DNA of 64,000 nucleotides from Legionella sp. (GCA_002786205.1 PEQM01000011.1:62001-126000), one strand, 5' to 3'. Counted from the stretch's first letter, positions 8,196 to 19,555 are shown. Translations and numbers: made by a program. The notes: generated by a model from the letters alone, not told the origin.

Positions 8196-9032
8196 TTACT
8201 GTTTTTTTTCACTGCGCCTGATTAAGGATCGCATGAGCTTTTCTATATTATTAGTATGAGGCTCAGTTTGTTCTACCATGGCTTTAGTTCGCTCCTCGCA
8301 ATAGCCTTTTACCTCTTTATCAGGAAAAATATAAAACTGGTTTTGCTCTATTTGGCGAATAATTTGTTCGGCTACTTCCATCACCGGTCTGGAATGTGTC
8401 AATAAGTTACTTAATGCCTCTTGCAAAGCAGAGTGGTTTTTTTTATCAGAAGCAAGTAGGGCTGTTGCGGTAAAAGAAGGAAAAGCGACAGAGACTTCAA
8501 CGGGTTTATTTAAGCGTTGCAAGTCATAATGTAATGACTCAGAAAGTGCTAAAACAGCATGTTTAGACATCGTATAAGGGGCAACCAAAGAGCCGGAACA
8601 AATACCATACAAACTGGCGATATTAATAATACGAGAGGTATGGGATTGGGAAAATAATAAGGGGGTGAATGCTTGAATAATACGAATCATGCCGTGTAAA
8701 TTAACATCCATAACCTGCTGAATGGATTGATGCGGTATTTCCCAAAGCGGGGCAATAGGACCGATAATCCCGGCATTATTAAACAGCCAGTTTATGCAAG
8801 GCGCATGCTGTTGGCAATACTGGGCTAATTTTAAGACCTCTTGGTCTTGAGTAATGTCGCATACATAAGATTTTATTTGTGGTGCATACTCGGTTGTTAA
8901 TGACTCTATTGCTTCATGCAAGCCGCAAGCGTCTTTGTCAACCATAATAACCATCCAGTTTTTAGCCAGGCAAAGCTTGCTCAAAGCCAAACCTATGCCG
9001 CTTGCTGCACCAGTAATTACTGCTACTTTCAT
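8196..9032 (-). CDS. Short-chain dehydrogenase/reductase (SDR)
   Basis: A 278-residue classical SDR. The Rossmann motif 'VITGAASGIGLALSK' (TGxxxGIG) lies at residues 5-19. 'WLFNNAGIIGP' is the NNAG motif. The catalytic tetrad is readable as N in 'MDVNLHGMI', S in 'IINIASLYG', and Y and K in 'PYTMSKHAVLA'. 'VMVDKDACGL' after the second strand has an acidic residue, which suggests NAD(H) rather than NADP(H). The substrate cannot be told from sequence. The C-terminal 60 residues are charged and resemble SDRs annotated as acting on fatty or hydroxylated compounds. It is the last gene of the minus-strand run behind the amidotransferase, with a 23-base gap, and may share its transcript. Confidence 0.88.
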   Translation of the reverse strand: MKVAVITGAASGIGLALSKLCLAKNWMVIMVDKDACGLHEAIESLTTEYAPQIKSYVCDITQDQEVLKLAQYCQQHAPCINWLFNNAGIIGPIAPLWEIPHQSIQQVMDVNLHGMIRIIQAFTPLLFSQSHTSRIINIASLYGICSGSLVAPYTMSKHAVLALSESLHYDLQRLNKPVEVSVAFPSFTATALLASDKKNHSALQEALSNLLTHSRPVMEVAEQIIRQIEQNQFYIFPDKEVKGYCEERTKAMVEQTEPHTNNIEKLMRSLIRRSEKKQ

Positions 9033-9055
9033 GTAGTTAACTCCATCGTTTGTTT

Positions 9056-9637
9056 TTAAGCGGAGTACGCTTTATTCCCTTCATTTAGAAAGTGCTCTAA
9101 TAAAAGTAAGCCGTGCTCGCTTAAAATGGCCTCGGGGTGGAACTGTAAGCCAAAAAGAGGATATTGTCTATGTGAGATGGCCATGATGGTTTCATCCGTC
9201 CATGCGTCAATGGAAAAGCAGGGGGGTAGGCTTTCAATTTCAACGGTTAATGAATGATAACGCGTTGCTTTAAAGTGATTGGGTATGTTTTTAAACAATC
9301 CTTGGTAATGATGCAATATGGGAGAGGTGCCCCCATGTATGATTTGAGGGGCGCTAATAATATTGCCACCAAAGGCCTGAGCCAGACACTGATGTCCCAA
9401 GCAGACACCCAAAATAGGCAAAGACTGATAAAAGGTTTTAATTGCTTCAATACAGATCCCTGCATCTTCTGGTGCCTTAGGGCCAGGTGAAAGGACAAGA
9501 TAATTCGGGTTTAATGTTTTTATTTGTGCACAATCGATTTGGTCATGAGGAAAAACCAATACTTCCTGGCCTAATATTTGAAAATATTGTACCAGGTTGT
9601 AAGTAAAGGAGTCGTAATTATCAATAAGTAAGATCAT
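9056..9637 (-). CDS. pabA: Glutamine amidotransferase, anthranilate/aminodeoxychorismate synthase component II
   Basis: The 193-residue class I amidotransferase supplies ammonia from glutamine to chorismate. 'MILLIDNYDSFTYNLVQYF' is the usual start of TrpG/PabA. 'LSPGPKAPEDAGI' is the oxyanion-loop region, 'ILGVCLGHQCLAQAFGG' holds the catalytic cysteine, and 'FGLQFHPEAILSEHG' holds the His-Glu pair. Whether it serves p-aminobenzoate (PabA), anthranilate (TrpG) or both cannot be decided without a neighbouring component I; none is in the window. It follows lptB with a 9-base gap and so appears attached to the 3' end of the kds-lpt operon. Confidence 0.87.
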   Translation of the reverse strand: MILLIDNYDSFTYNLVQYFQILGQEVLVFPHDQIDCAQIKTLNPNYLVLSPGPKAPEDAGICIEAIKTFYQSLPILGVCLGHQCLAQAFGGNIISAPQIIHGGTSPILHHYQGLFKNIPNHFKATRYHSLTVEIESLPPCFSIDAWTDETIMAISHRQYPLFGLQFHPEAILSEHGLLLLEHFLNEGNKAYSA

Positions 9638-9646
9638 GATGGCTGT

Positions 9647-10372
9647 CTATAAAGAAAATTCTTCGCCAAGATATACGGCGCGGACTTGTTGATTGGCCAG
9701 AATAAAGTCAGGGGCGCCTTCACATAAAATTTTACCTTGGCTGACAATATAGGCCCGCTCACAAATATCGAGCGTCTCTCTGACATTATGATCAGTAATC
9801 AGTACGCCTATCCCTTTATTGCATAGATGTTGAATGATTTTTTTTATATCAATCACCGAGATGGGATCTACCCCGGCAAAAGGTTCATCCAAAAGAATAA
9901 AAGAAGGCTCTATTGCCAAGGCACGGGCAATTTCTACTCTTCGCCGCTCTCCGCCAGACAAAGACATGCCTAAGTTTTTTGCAATGTGAGTGATGTGAAA
10001 TTCCTGTAATAGCAAGTCCAGCTTTTCCTGGCGAGCTTGTTCATTCAGGTCTTTTCTCAGTTCAAGAATAGCCATGATATTGTCTTCAACAGACAGTTTT
10101 CTAAAGACAGAAGCTTCCTGAGGCAAATAACTTAAGCCAAGACGCGCTCTTTGATGCATGGAATAGGTGGTAATGTCCTGGTTATTGAGCAAAATAGTCC
10201 CTTCATCACAGGATTGTAAGCCGACTATCATATAAAAACTGGTTGTTTTCCCAGCACCATTGGGTCCTAGCAGGCCTACGCATTCGCCTTGCTTGATATG
10301 GATGCTGATGCCATTGACAACAGTGCGGGATTTAAATGATTTTTTTAAAGCACGTGCTTCTAATAAACTCAT
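9647..10372 (-). CDS. lptB: LPS export ABC transporter ATPase
   Basis: The 241-residue ATPase powers LptB2FG, which extracts LPS from the inner membrane. The Walker A '[19 protein letters not shown]', signature '[15 protein letters not shown]', Walker B '[13 protein letters not shown]' and H-loop '[14 protein letters not shown]' are all intact and typical of LptB, which has the distinctive 'TTSFYMIVG' after Walker A. Its ATG overlaps the lptA stop by four bases. The order kdsD-kdsC-lptC-lptA-lptB is the conserved gammaproteobacterial arrangement. rpoN, which often follows lptB, is replaced here by the amidotransferase gene. Confidence 0.96.
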   Translation of the reverse strand: MSLLEARALKKSFKSRTVVNGISIHIKQGECVGLLGPNGAGKTTSFYMIVGLQSCDEGTILLNNQDITTYSMHQRARLGLSYLPQEASVFRKLSVEDNIMAILELRKDLNEQARQEKLDLLLQEFHITHIAKNLGMSLSGGERRRVEIARALAIEPSFILLDEPFAGVDPISVIDIKKIIQHLCNKGIGVLITDHNVRETLDICERAYIVSQGKILCEGAPDFILANQQVRAVYLGEEFSL

Positions 10373-10881
10373 GATGCCTTTTTTTCCGGATAAAGAATAA
10401 TGACCGTTCGTGTTTTGTTATTACTTTGTGATATTAAATGCTGTTCTTCGATGTTGTAAATGATTTTTGCAGCAGAAAGTGAGTTAGTCCCTTGTTCTAT
10501 GCGTGCATGGCCGATAAGTTCAATGGTTTGCTTTATGGGATGGTATTTGATGACATCGGCAAAAGCATGAAAAGGTGGTTTGCCTGCTCCTGTTTCTGTC
10601 CAATAATGTGCTTGTTGATTGTTCGCCCCACGGGCAATGGCTAAAATCAGTTGATTGTTGCTATTTCCTTGGGTTAAGGCTTGGGCTGCATGGAGATTGG
10701 TAGTTCCCTGGATGAAGATGACATTGCCTGTATAGGTTCCTTTGTGCTGCTGTTGGCTTAAATCAGCTGAATCAGCGGTGACATGGATAACTTCTTCTTT
10801 ATCCGCGGGCAAAGCATGGCTTGCTGTCATCAGCAGCAGACTCAATAAAATGAATGTATTAACCTTGAGTATTAGGCGCAT
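10369..10881 (-). CDS. lptA: Periplasmic LPS transport protein LptA
   Basis: LptA forms the periplasmic bridge that carries LPS from LptC to LptD. I chose the ATG at 10881 (170 residues) because it has an AAGG ribosome site six bases upstream and begins a good signal peptide, '[20 protein letters not shown]' followed by SHA. An in-frame start at 10935 would put 18 extra charged residues before the signal. The mature part has the beta-jellyroll pattern of OstA/LptA proteins, with '[20 protein letters not shown]' followed by '[18 protein letters not shown]', and '[19 protein letters not shown]' later. It overlaps the end of lptC by 23 bases and lptB by 4, so translation is probably coupled. Confidence 0.93.
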   Translation of the reverse strand: MRLILKVNTFILLSLLLMTASHALPADKEEVIHVTADSADLSQQQHKGTYTGNVIFIQGTTNLHAAQALTQGNSNNQLILAIARGANNQQAHYWTETGAGKPPFHAFADVIKYHPIKQTIELIGHARIEQGTNSLSAAKIIYNIEEQHLISQSNNKTRTVIILYPEKKAS

Positions 10882-11434
10882 AGCTACCTTGGGCTCCATG
10901 TAGTAATTCCACTCTTTTTTCATCAAGGTAAGCATTCATGCCTGTTGATTGAATAGTGTTGCCTGGTTGTTCAAAGGTAACAAAAAGATTGGTGGTCGCT
11001 TTTTTTTGTTTGGGATAATAAGTAATTTCTTCGGTTTTAAGCTTGCTTTCCTGGGTGCCATTAGCCATGCGTTGACGCATGACTACTTTTTGGCTAAAGG
11101 TGATGGTGTGTCCGCCATTGATGGATGTGGCCTGACGCGATTTAATTTCCCAATCAGGCTGATTTTTTTCTTTAATCACCACATGTGGAGTCTGTAATAA
11201 ATGGACGTTATTTTTAGGGATATGCTCCATACGCGGTGTCGTCATGAGGCTTGATAATTCGCCCAGCTCATTAAATTTTTTGACGGATAATTGTAATATG
11301 CTGGTGTCAATGGTAGTTGACAAGGTCTCATTATCAAGCTGAATCACTGGTTTGAATTGCGTATAGTAAAAGCTTGAACCCATCAAGACGAGAACGGTAA
11401 GCACAACAGCAAGAGTATGTTTATTCAGAATCAT
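10859..11434 (-). CDS. lptC: LPS export protein LptC
   Basis: The 191-residue bitopic inner-membrane protein receives LPS from LptB2FG and passes it to LptA. A single N-terminal TM segment, 'TLAVVLTVLVLMGSSFYYT', spans about residues 7-25, and the rest is a periplasmic beta-jellyroll. The block 'MTTPRMEHIPKNNVHLLQTP' followed by the 'PDWEIKSRQATSING' strand is the standard YrbK/LptC pattern. It starts four bases inside the kdsC stop (ATGA) and overlaps lptA. The family is poorly conserved, so the call leans on topology and on the kdsC-lptC-lptA order. Confidence 0.93.
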   Translation of the reverse strand: MILNKHTLAVVLTVLVLMGSSFYYTQFKPVIQLDNETLSTTIDTSILQLSVKKFNELGELSSLMTTPRMEHIPKNNVHLLQTPHVVIKEKNQPDWEIKSRQATSINGGHTITFSQKVVMRQRMANGTQESKLKTEEITYYPKQKKATTNLFVTFEQPGNTIQSTGMNAYLDEKRVELLHGAQGSYAPNTQG

Positions 11435-11973
11435 TGCGGTAAGAAATCTTGTTTTAAATAATATTCCAAAGCCACTTGTGCTTTGCCTTGAGCATCTAAT
11501 ATTAAGTCACATAATTCGCGAACGCCACCAGCTCCGCCTTCTTTTTGAGTTTGCCAAAAAGCAAACTCCTTTACTAAAGGTACTGCATTGGCTACAGCAA
11601 CACCCAATCCCGCTTGTTTGATAAGCGGCAGATCAGGGAGGTCATCTCCAATATAGGCCATCTGCTCATCATTCAGATTTAAGCGAGTTTTCAATTTCTG
11701 ATAGGCCTCGCGTTTGTCTACTTGATGTTTAAAATAATGTTTGATACCTAATTGATTCATTCGATGATCAATAACAGCATTACGTGATGTTGTAATGACA
11801 GCAACTTCTATGCCAGCAGACATCAAAAGTTTTAATCCCATACCATCTTGTACATGAAAGGCTTTCATCTCATTGCCTTGATTATCAAGATAGAGTAGCC
11901 CATTGGTTAATACACCATCGATATCACAAATCAGGCATTTTATTTTTTTTGCTTTTTCAATTAATTCGTTCAT
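11431..11973 (-). CDS. kdsC: 3-deoxy-D-manno-octulosonate 8-phosphate phosphatase
   Basis: The 180-residue HAD-family enzyme dephosphorylates Kdo-8-phosphate to Kdo. The nucleophile motif is 'LICDIDGVLTNGLLYLD' (DxDGVLT) at about residues 14-30. 'AVITTSRNAVID' holds motif II, and 'MAYIGDDLPDLPLIKQAGLG' holds the GDDxxD motif. The cap-less C0-type length is normal for KdsC tetramers. It is translationally coupled to lptC through a 4-base overlap and follows kdsD with a 9-base gap. Together kdsD and kdsC supply two steps of the Kdo pathway next to the LPS transport genes. Confidence 0.96.
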   Translation of the reverse strand: MNELIEKAKKIKCLICDIDGVLTNGLLYLDNQGNEMKAFHVQDGMGLKLLMSAGIEVAVITTSRNAVIDHRMNQLGIKHYFKHQVDKREAYQKLKTRLNLNDEQMAYIGDDLPDLPLIKQAGLGVAVANAVPLVKEFAFWQTQKEGGAGGVRELCDLILDAQGKAQVALEYYLKQDFLPQ

Positions 11974-11982
11974 TTAAAACTC

Positions 11983-12945
11983 CTAAACTACGCCTGATTT
12001 TAGTAAATCATGAAGATGTAATACAGCCAATGGATGATTGTAGTCATTCACTACAACCAAAGAGGTGATACTGAATTTTTCCATTAGTGCCAAGGCTTCT
12101 GCTGCCAACATTCCTTTTTGAATGGTGTGGCAATTAGTGGTCATGACCTCTTTGATAGGCGTTGTGTTAATATCCAATTGTTGATTTAAAGTGCGACGAA
12201 TATCACCGTCAGTATAAACGCCTTTCAGCTGGCCTTGAGTATCGGTGATGCAGGTCATTCCCAGTTTTTTTTCAGTGACTTCCATCAAGGCTTCACTGAT
12301 AGTGGCCTGTTCATGAATCAAAGGCAATGCACTGCCTTCATGATAAAGATCATCCACCCGTAATAATAATTTTTTCCCTAGAGAGCCGCCAGGGTGAGAC
12401 AAGGCAAAATCTTCTGCGCTAAAACCGCGGGCTTGTAAAAGGGCTATGGCTAAGGCGTCGCCCATGACCAAGGCTACAGTAGTACTGGTCGTCGGTGCAA
12501 GCCCAAGAGGGCAGGCTTCTTTTTGGATGCTGACATCAAGAGAAACATCTGCTGTTTTTGCCAGAGAGGAGTCATTATTGCCTGTTAAGGCAATTAGAGG
12601 CACACCCAGGCGCTTAATCAAGGGGAGTAAGGTGATTATTTCATGAGTATTCCCTGAGTAAGAAATAGCGAGGACTACATCTTGTCTCGTAATCATGCCT
12701 AAATCGCCATGACTGGCTTCGCCCGGATGCATAAAAAAGGCTGGGCTGCCGGTGCTTGAGAGCGTGGCTGCAATTTTATTGGCAATATGTCCTGACTTAC
12801 CCATTCCTGTGACTACAATACGTCCCTTGCAGTTTAAAAGTAGCTGACATGCCTGCTCAAATCGTTCGTCGATTTTTTGTGTTAATTCAAAAACAGCTTG
12901 TGCTTCGGTTTCAATCACAGCCAGGCCAAGAGTACAGAAGTTCAT
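11983..12945 (-). CDS. kdsD: D-arabinose 5-phosphate isomerase
   Basis: The 320-residue enzyme interconverts ribulose 5-phosphate and arabinose 5-phosphate, the first step of Kdo synthesis. The N-terminal SIS domain is clear, with 'IVVTGMGKSGHIANKIAATL' and 'HPGEASHGDLGMI' (catalytic His region). Two CBS domains follow, about residues 205-260 and 270-320, the second containing 'EALALMEKFSITSLVVVND'. The length matches KdsD/KpsF proteins. It is the first gene of the minus-strand operon. The roughly 170 bases between it and divergent mlaF are AT-rich and should contain both promoters. Confidence 0.96.
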   Translation of the reverse strand: MNFCTLGLAVIETEAQAVFELTQKIDERFEQACQLLLNCKGRIVVTGMGKSGHIANKIAATLSSTGSPAFFMHPGEASHGDLGMITRQDVVLAISYSGNTHEIITLLPLIKRLGVPLIALTGNNDSSLAKTADVSLDVSIQKEACPLGLAPTTSTTVALVMGDALAIALLQARGFSAEDFALSHPGGSLGKKLLLRVDDLYHEGSALPLIHEQATISEALMEVTEKKLGMTCITDTQGQLKGVYTDGDIRRTLNQQLDINTTPIKEVMTTNCHTIQKGMLAAEALALMEKFSITSLVVVNDYNHPLAVLHLHDLLKSGVV

Positions 12946-13118
12946 AGGTCATTTAGTTCATTTTTTGTTTATTTTTCATTCTAACATAAAGTTTTTAGTG
13001 GATGTATCCTTATTTTTTTGTAAAACTAAACTTTTTTTTTCATGTAAACGCAATTAAAAACCGCAATTTATTATGAACCAGTATATACTTTTAATTCATG
13101 CTACAAGTGGACACAGCA

Positions 13119-13916
13119 ATGTTTGAAAATTGGGTGGAAATAAAAAACCTTACTTTTACAAGAGATGGACGTGCTATTTTTGATGCTGTCGATATGACTG
13201 TTAAAAAAGGTAAAATTACCGCTATTATGGGGCCAAGTGGCTCAGGAAAAACAACTTTGTTACGTTTAATTGGCGCGCAGCTTAGACCAGAGCAAGGTGA
13301 AATTATAGTTCGAGGCCAGAACATTCATCAGCTATCAAGAAAAACCTTATATGAGGCAAGAAAAGATATGGGATTGCTTTTTCAAAGCAGTGCCCTGTTT
13401 ACTCATTTTTCTGTTTTTGATAATGTGGCTTTTCCTTTGAGAGAACATACCGACCTTAACGAATCTATGATTCGTGATATTGTGTTGATGAAATTAGAGG
13501 CTGTTGGTTTGAGAGGAACAGCGCATTTAATGCCTGAGCATTTATCCGGTGGTATGGCAAGACGAGTTGCTCTGGCCAGAACTTGTGCTCTTGATCCCAA
13601 ATTAATGATGTATGATGAGCCCTTTACCGGACAAGATCCTATTTCCATGGGAGTACTGGTCCGTTTAATCAAGCGCCTTAATGAGTTATTGCATACAACG
13701 ACTATTATTGTATCTCATGATGTGGAAGAAACTTGCTCTATAGCAGATTATATTTATCTGATTTCAAATGGCGCTGTGATTGGTCATGGCAGCCCAGAAG
13801 AGTTAAAAAATTCTTCCAATCCAGGTGTTAAACAGTTTATGCATGGAGAAGCAGACGGTGCAGTGCCTTTTCATTACCCTGCAAAGCCTTACATGGAGGA
13901 ATTATTAAATGCTTGA
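13119..13916 (+). CDS. mlaF: Phospholipid ABC transporter ATPase MlaF
   Basis: ATPase of the MlaFEDB complex, which moves phospholipids between MlaC and the inner membrane and keeps the outer membrane asymmetric. '[20 protein letters not shown]' is the Walker A, '[20 protein letters not shown]' the signature, and '[13 protein letters not shown]' the Walker B. The '(M)MYDEPF(T/A)GQDP' form is specific to MlaF. I chose the ATG at 13119 (265 residues, close to E. coli MlaF). An in-frame ATG at 13098 would add seven residues, but it lies only 9 bases after a TATACT box at 13084-13089, which would leave no leader. It overlaps mlaE by 8 bases and heads mlaFEDCB. Confidence 0.95.
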   Translation: MFENWVEIKNLTFTRDGRAIFDAVDMTVKKGKITAIMGPSGSGKTTLLRLIGAQLRPEQGEIIVRGQNIHQLSRKTLYEARKDMGLLFQSSALFTHFSVFDNVAFPLREHTDLNESMIRDIVLMKLEAVGLRGTAHLMPEHLSGGMARRVALARTCALDPKLMMYDEPFTGQDPISMGVLVRLIKRLNELLHTTTIIVSHDVEETCSIADYIYLISNGAVIGHGSPEELKNSSNPGVKQFMHGEADGAVPFHYPAKPYMEELLNA

Positions 13917-14691
13917 AGCCTTGGCGCGCTTGGGCGCTTATAGTATGTCAGCGGTACAAAGCATTGGTAGTTCGGGATTGTTTTTATTTGCTATGCTACT
14001 AAGAAGGCCTCGGTTTTTAAAATTATGGCCTTTGTTGCGCTATCAGTTGTATTTTGTTGGTGTCTTGTCTTGTGTTGTGATTGTGGTTTCTGGCTTGTTT
14101 ATTGGTATGGTGGTTGGTTTGCAAGGATTTAATACCCTGCAAAAATTTGGTGCTTCAAGCCAATTAGGACAGTTACTTGCTTTAAGTATCGCCAGAGAGC
14201 TTGGCCCTGTAATTAGTGCCTTGTTGTTTGCAGGTCGTGCAGGATCGGCATTGACGGCAGAAATTGGCTTAATGAAAGCAACAGAGCAGTTGTCCAGTAT
14301 GGACATGATGGGGGTCGATCCTCTCGGACGGGTTATTTACCCTCGTTTTTTTGCCGGTTTGATTTCGCTGCCTTTATTGTCTTTAATTTTTTCTGCTGTG
14401 GCCATTTATGGTGGTTATTTCGTTGGTGTATGCTGGCTTGGGGTGGATGCAGGTAGTTTTTGGTCCAATATGCAAGCTGCGGTAAATTTTCATGCGGATG
14501 TATTAAGCGGTATCATTAAAAGCCTGGTCTTTGCATTTGTCGTAACCTGGATAGCAGTGTATGAGGGATTTGAATGTGTGCCTACCGCGGAAGGAATCAG
14601 TAAAGCCACCACGAAAACAGTTGTTTATTCTTCGTTGGCTGTATTAGGGCTTGATTTCTTGTTGACTGCAATCATGATTGGAGATTGGTAA
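13909..14691 (+). CDS. mlaE: Phospholipid ABC transporter permease MlaE
   Basis: The 260-residue permease has the MlaE/DUF140 fold with about five or six TM segments. '[20 protein letters not shown]' is an early TM helix. The conserved core '[20 protein letters not shown]' followed by '[20 protein letters not shown]' is the family hallmark. Late TM segments are '[20 protein letters not shown]' and '[16 protein letters not shown]'. It overlaps mlaF by eight bases, and its stop shares one base with the mlaD start. Confidence 0.96.
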   Translation: MLEALARLGAYSMSAVQSIGSSGLFLFAMLLRRPRFLKLWPLLRYQLYFVGVLSCVVIVVSGLFIGMVVGLQGFNTLQKFGASSQLGQLLALSIARELGPVISALLFAGRAGSALTAEIGLMKATEQLSSMDMMGVDPLGRVIYPRFFAGLISLPLLSLIFSAVAIYGGYFVGVCWLGVDAGSFWSNMQAAVNFHADVLSGIIKSLVFAFVVTWIAVYEGFECVPTAEGISKATTKTVVYSSLAVLGLDFLLTAIMIGDW

Positions 14692-15170
14692 TGAATAAAC
14701 AAGGTTACGTGGATGTGAGTGTTGGACTTTTCATGTTGCTGGGCTTATGTGCTTTGTTGGTTATGGCACTGAAAGTAAGCAGCGTTTCGGATTTTTTGGT
14801 TAAGAAAGAATACACTGTCACTGCAGACTTTACCGATATTGGTGGATTGAAAGTCCGTGCGCCAGTCACTGTAGCCGGTGTTCGTATTGGAGAGGTCAGT
14901 CGGATTGATTTGCAGCCTGGCGACTTGATTGCTCGTGTGACGATGAGACTACGTAGTGACAAAAGAATACCTTACGAAGATTCTTCAGCAAGAATTTTAA
15001 CTGAAGGCTTGATTGGTTCTAATTATGTGAGTATCGTTCCGGGCTTTGATGATGAAAGCAATACAGATCATCCTTATTTAAAAAATGGAGATGTGATTGC
15101 CAAGACCCAAGAAGCAGTCATTCTTGAAAATCTCATCGGCCAATTGTTATTTAATATTAACAAGAAATAG
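14691..15170 (+). CDS. mlaD: MCE-domain substrate-binding protein MlaD
   Basis: The 159-residue protein has one N-terminal TM anchor ('VGLFMLLGLCALLVMALKV', about residues 12-30) and one MCE domain ('YTVTADFTDIGGLKVRAPVT', then 'VAGVRIGEVSRI'). MlaD forms the periplasmic hexameric ring of the Mla complex. The conserved 'ARILTEGLIGSNYVSIVPG' completes the domain, and a short helix at the C-terminus ('VILENLIGQLLFNI') forms the pore seal. I chose the ATG at 14691, which overlaps the mlaE stop by one base; a TTG at 14685 is less likely. Confidence 0.95.
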   Translation: MNKQGYVDVSVGLFMLLGLCALLVMALKVSSVSDFLVKKEYTVTADFTDIGGLKVRAPVTVAGVRIGEVSRIDLQPGDLIARVTMRLRSDKRIPYEDSSARILTEGLIGSNYVSIVPGFDDESNTDHPYLKNGDVIAKTQEAVILENLIGQLLFNINKK

Positions 15171-15179
15171 GTGACGCAA

Positions 15180-15788
15180 ATGCGGCTATTTAAAATCTTT
15201 TTCATATTAGTTTGTTTTTCCCTGGCTCAGATAACTTATGCGCAAGGCTCGCCTGTTCCAATGCTGGAGCAATCTGCCAATCAAATTATTAGTACCTTGA
15301 AAGCAAATAAAAACAGTTTAAAGAGTAATCCCCAAATTGTTTATAAAGCAGTATCGCAATACTTTTTGCCTCATGTTGATGTCACTGGGATGTCTCGTTC
15401 CGTTTTAGGGCGACAGGTATGGCAAAAAGCAACCCCTGCGCAGCGTGCTGAATTTTCTAAAGCCTTTACTCAGTTGGTGATACGTACTTACTCCAGTCCA
15501 TTAACCGAATATAAGGACGAGACAGTACAATTTCTTCCGGTCAGAGGTTCATTGGCGAATCGGTTTTTACGTATTAACAGCGTGATAGTGCGAACTCAGG
15601 GGCAAAATATTCCTTTAAGTTACAGTTTGGTTGCAAAAGACGGTGATTGGAAAATTTATGATATTAGCGTGGAAGGAGTAAGTCTGTTACAAAGCTTCAG
15701 ATCGCAATTTGCTCAAGTCTTGCAAAATTCAGATATTGATGAAGTCATCAGGCAAATGCAGCAAAAAAAAGCAACAAAGGATGCTTAA
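15180..15788 (+). CDS. mlaC: Periplasmic phospholipid-binding protein MlaC
   Basis: Soluble shuttle that carries phospholipid between the outer-membrane MlaA complex and MlaD. The ATG at 15180 has AGGTGA six bases upstream and starts a signal peptide, 'MRLFKIFFILVCFSLAQITY' followed by AQ, so it is preferred over the GTG at 15171. 'QYFLPHVDVTGMSRSVLGRQ' and 'FTQLVIRTYSSPLTEYKDE' are typical of the Ttg2D/MlaC family. 'GDWKIYDISVEGVSLLQSFR' is the conserved C-terminal strand-helix. mlaA is not in the window. Confidence 0.95.
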   Translation: MRLFKIFFILVCFSLAQITYAQGSPVPMLEQSANQIISTLKANKNSLKSNPQIVYKAVSQYFLPHVDVTGMSRSVLGRQVWQKATPAQRAEFSKAFTQLVIRTYSSPLTEYKDETVQFLPVRGSLANRFLRINSVIVRTQGQNIPLSYSLVAKDGDWKIYDISVEGVSLLQSFRSQFAQVLQNSDIDEVIRQMQQKKATKDA

Positions 15789-16076
15789 ATGAACCCCTTT
15801 CTGTTTAAACCGAGCACACATTTAACTTTTGATACGGTAGCCAGTGTGCGTAAAGCGGTGTATAAGCAAGTTGTTACTCATGCCGACTCAGCATTTGTCC
15901 TTGATTTAAGCGAGGTAGTTCATTGTGACAGCGCCGGATTGGCTTTACTTATTGAAGTAAAAAAACTATGCAGGCAACAAGGCAAAAGTTTGAATGTGGT
16001 AGGTGTGTCTTCCAATATTCATGCTTTGGCAGAATTTTGTGGAGTAAATGATATTTTAAAGACCAATCAAGCCTAA
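15789..16076 (+). CDS. mlaB: STAS-domain protein MlaB
   Basis: A 95-residue STAS domain that binds MlaF and is needed for its stability and activity. 'FVLDLSEVVHCDSAGLALLI' carries the conserved D-S-A/S-G motif, here 'CDSAGLALL', at about residues 47-56. 'LCRQQGKSLNVVGVSSNIHA' completes the fold. The start codon follows the mlaC stop immediately. It closes the mlaFEDCB operon, and the next gene, ibaG, is 228 bases away. That gap contains a GGTTGT/ACAACC hairpin at 16142-16159 and a TATAAT at 16260-16265. Confidence 0.92.
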   Translation: MNPFLFKPSTHLTFDTVASVRKAVYKQVVTHADSAFVLDLSEVVHCDSAGLALLIEVKKLCRQQGKSLNVVGVSSNIHALAEFCGVNDILKTNQA

Positions 16077-16259
16077 GTAGTCTGGCGATAAACCGCTCTA
16101 AAGCAGGTTGACATAAACACCGGTGAATGGAATTGGATTGTGGTTGTTTATGCACAACCGCTAATCTGCATGAGTTCGGTATCGACAATTCTTCATAGCC
16201 GATTCTATTGATAGCGCCCTATAGCAGCCTGATCGAATCATTTTTAAATAGTATATTTA

Positions 16260-16265
16260 TATAAT
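16260..16265 (+). promoter_or_regulatory. Candidate -10 element for ibaG-murA
   Basis: A perfect TATAAT lies 39 bases before the ibaG ATG, in the AT-rich end of the 228-base gap after mlaB. No convincing -35 is seen at the usual distance. It suggests that ibaG-murA has its own promoter apart from the mla genes. Confidence 0.35.
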
Positions 16266-16304
16266 GGTGTAATTTGTATTTATTCAAAATAGTGGACTAA
16301 GTTT

Positions 16305-18566
<2,262 letters not shown>

Positions 18567-18585
18567 GAAAGAGGTAACTCCCTGT

Positions 18586-18870
18586 ATGCTTCTATCCAAG
18601 AGCAGGCTCATAGGCGCGCAATATGCTTTGGCGCTGAAAGCCAAGGAGAAGCATGATTCAGTGCTCATTTGCTAGAAACTAAGCTGGTTAATCATCCACT
18701 TTTATTCCGGAATTGCTTGTACAATGTACAACCCAACTCGGTTATCTGGGGACTTTTTTAGCACGCCAAAAACCGATGCCAGTGAAAAATTGACATTTTT
18801 TGAACATGGCGTAGATTCTTTTTTTGCTGATACATGCCGTTCTATCGAAAATACCATGGAGCTTGGGTGA
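18586..18870 (+). pseudogene. Broken reading frame with internal TAG in the 358-base gap
   Basis: One frame reads protein-like sequence from an ATG at 18586 ('MLLSKSRLIGAQYALALKAK') to a TAG at 18670-18672, then continues in the same frame to a TGA at 18868-18870 through 'RLSGDFFSTPKTDASEKLTF' and 'FEHGVDSFFADTCRSIENTM'. An ATG at 18724 could also start a free 48-residue peptide. The two halves share one frame and have balanced composition, which suggests a small gene interrupted by a nonsense change. I recognise no family. TTGTAC/GTACAA forms a small hairpin just before the second ATG. The evidence is by eye only. Confidence 0.35.
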
Positions 18871-18924
18871 TAGACCCAGGTTTCTCCAATTGATAGTAAT
18901 GCGAAGAAAGTGCCCCAACGGGTA

Positions 18925-19488
18925 CTATGGTTTACGCTGAGAGGATGGGGCCTTATCAGGTTTGGTATCGTCTAATTTGGTTAATTTTATCTCAGACTCT
19001 ATCCGGTTAAACGTCCGCTCACCTTCGCTGCGTCCTGTGACCATTCGTTTAAGATTGATAAGTCCTAAAGTAACTATTTGTTTTATTATTTCAACAAAAT
19101 CACTACTGCGACTTTTAGAAATGTCTGCTTTGAATTGCTCGTCTTCAAAAAGCTTTCCTATTCGCTGCGATTTTGCTTCAGTGCTCTGTTTTTCATCTCT
19201 GGTTCCAAAATAGGCGTCAAGTATTTTACTCGCAGCTTCTAGTTTTTCAAGTTTTTTTGTCATGCCGGGATCGTTGTTTTTTAAATCGTCCATCGTATCG
19301 GAAAGATTATGTGGGTTAAAATGATAAGCTAGAGGACCCATATAAGCATCACAGTGAACTAAAACGGCACGTAAAGGCACATTCTCATCACTGTATTTTA
19401 GTATCTTCTCAGTTCTCTCTATTAGATCGCGAACCTTCTGTACTCTAGCATTTAGTTCAGACGCATTATTTGTAGCCATGTTCATCAC
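18925..19488 (-). CDS. Hypothetical helical protein, 187 residues
   Basis: I do not recognise a family. The protein is hydrophilic and predicted largely helical, with charged amphipathic stretches such as 'ELNARVQKVRDLIERTEKIL' and 'KKLEKLEAASKILDAYF'. A weakly hydrophobic stretch, 'FVEIIKQIVTLGLINLKRMV' (about residues 131-150), is too polar for a sure TM helix. The C-terminus is basic and proline-rich ('KPDKAPSSQRKP'). Three closely spaced starts (M1, M2, M4) cannot be told apart. It stands alone in an accessory patch between the Nif3-like gene and a secreted protein gene. A Legionella-specific role is likely, but nothing more can be said. Confidence 0.65.
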   Translation of the reverse strand: MMNMATNNASELNARVQKVRDLIERTEKILKYSDENVPLRAVLVHCDAYMGPLAYHFNPHNLSDTMDDLKNNDPGMTKKLEKLEAASKILDAYFGTRDEKQSTEAKSQRIGKLFEDEQFKADISKSRSSDFVEIIKQIVTLGLINLKRMVTGRSEGERTFNRIESEIKLTKLDDTKPDKAPSSQRKP

Positions 19489-19555
19489 CAGGTAGTGTCT
19501 ATAGTAGAAATATAGACTATTTTAGTGAAAAAATAAAAAAGCATCAGGCTGGTTT

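Noticed and set aside
13098-13118. Upstream start of mlaF
   Set aside because: A TATACT box ends nine bases before it, so it would leave no leader. The downstream ATG agrees better with family length.
16078-16304. Small RNA or short gene after mlaB
   Set aside because: The stretch holds one weak hairpin and a -10 box, with no sustained reading frame and no terminator with a T run.
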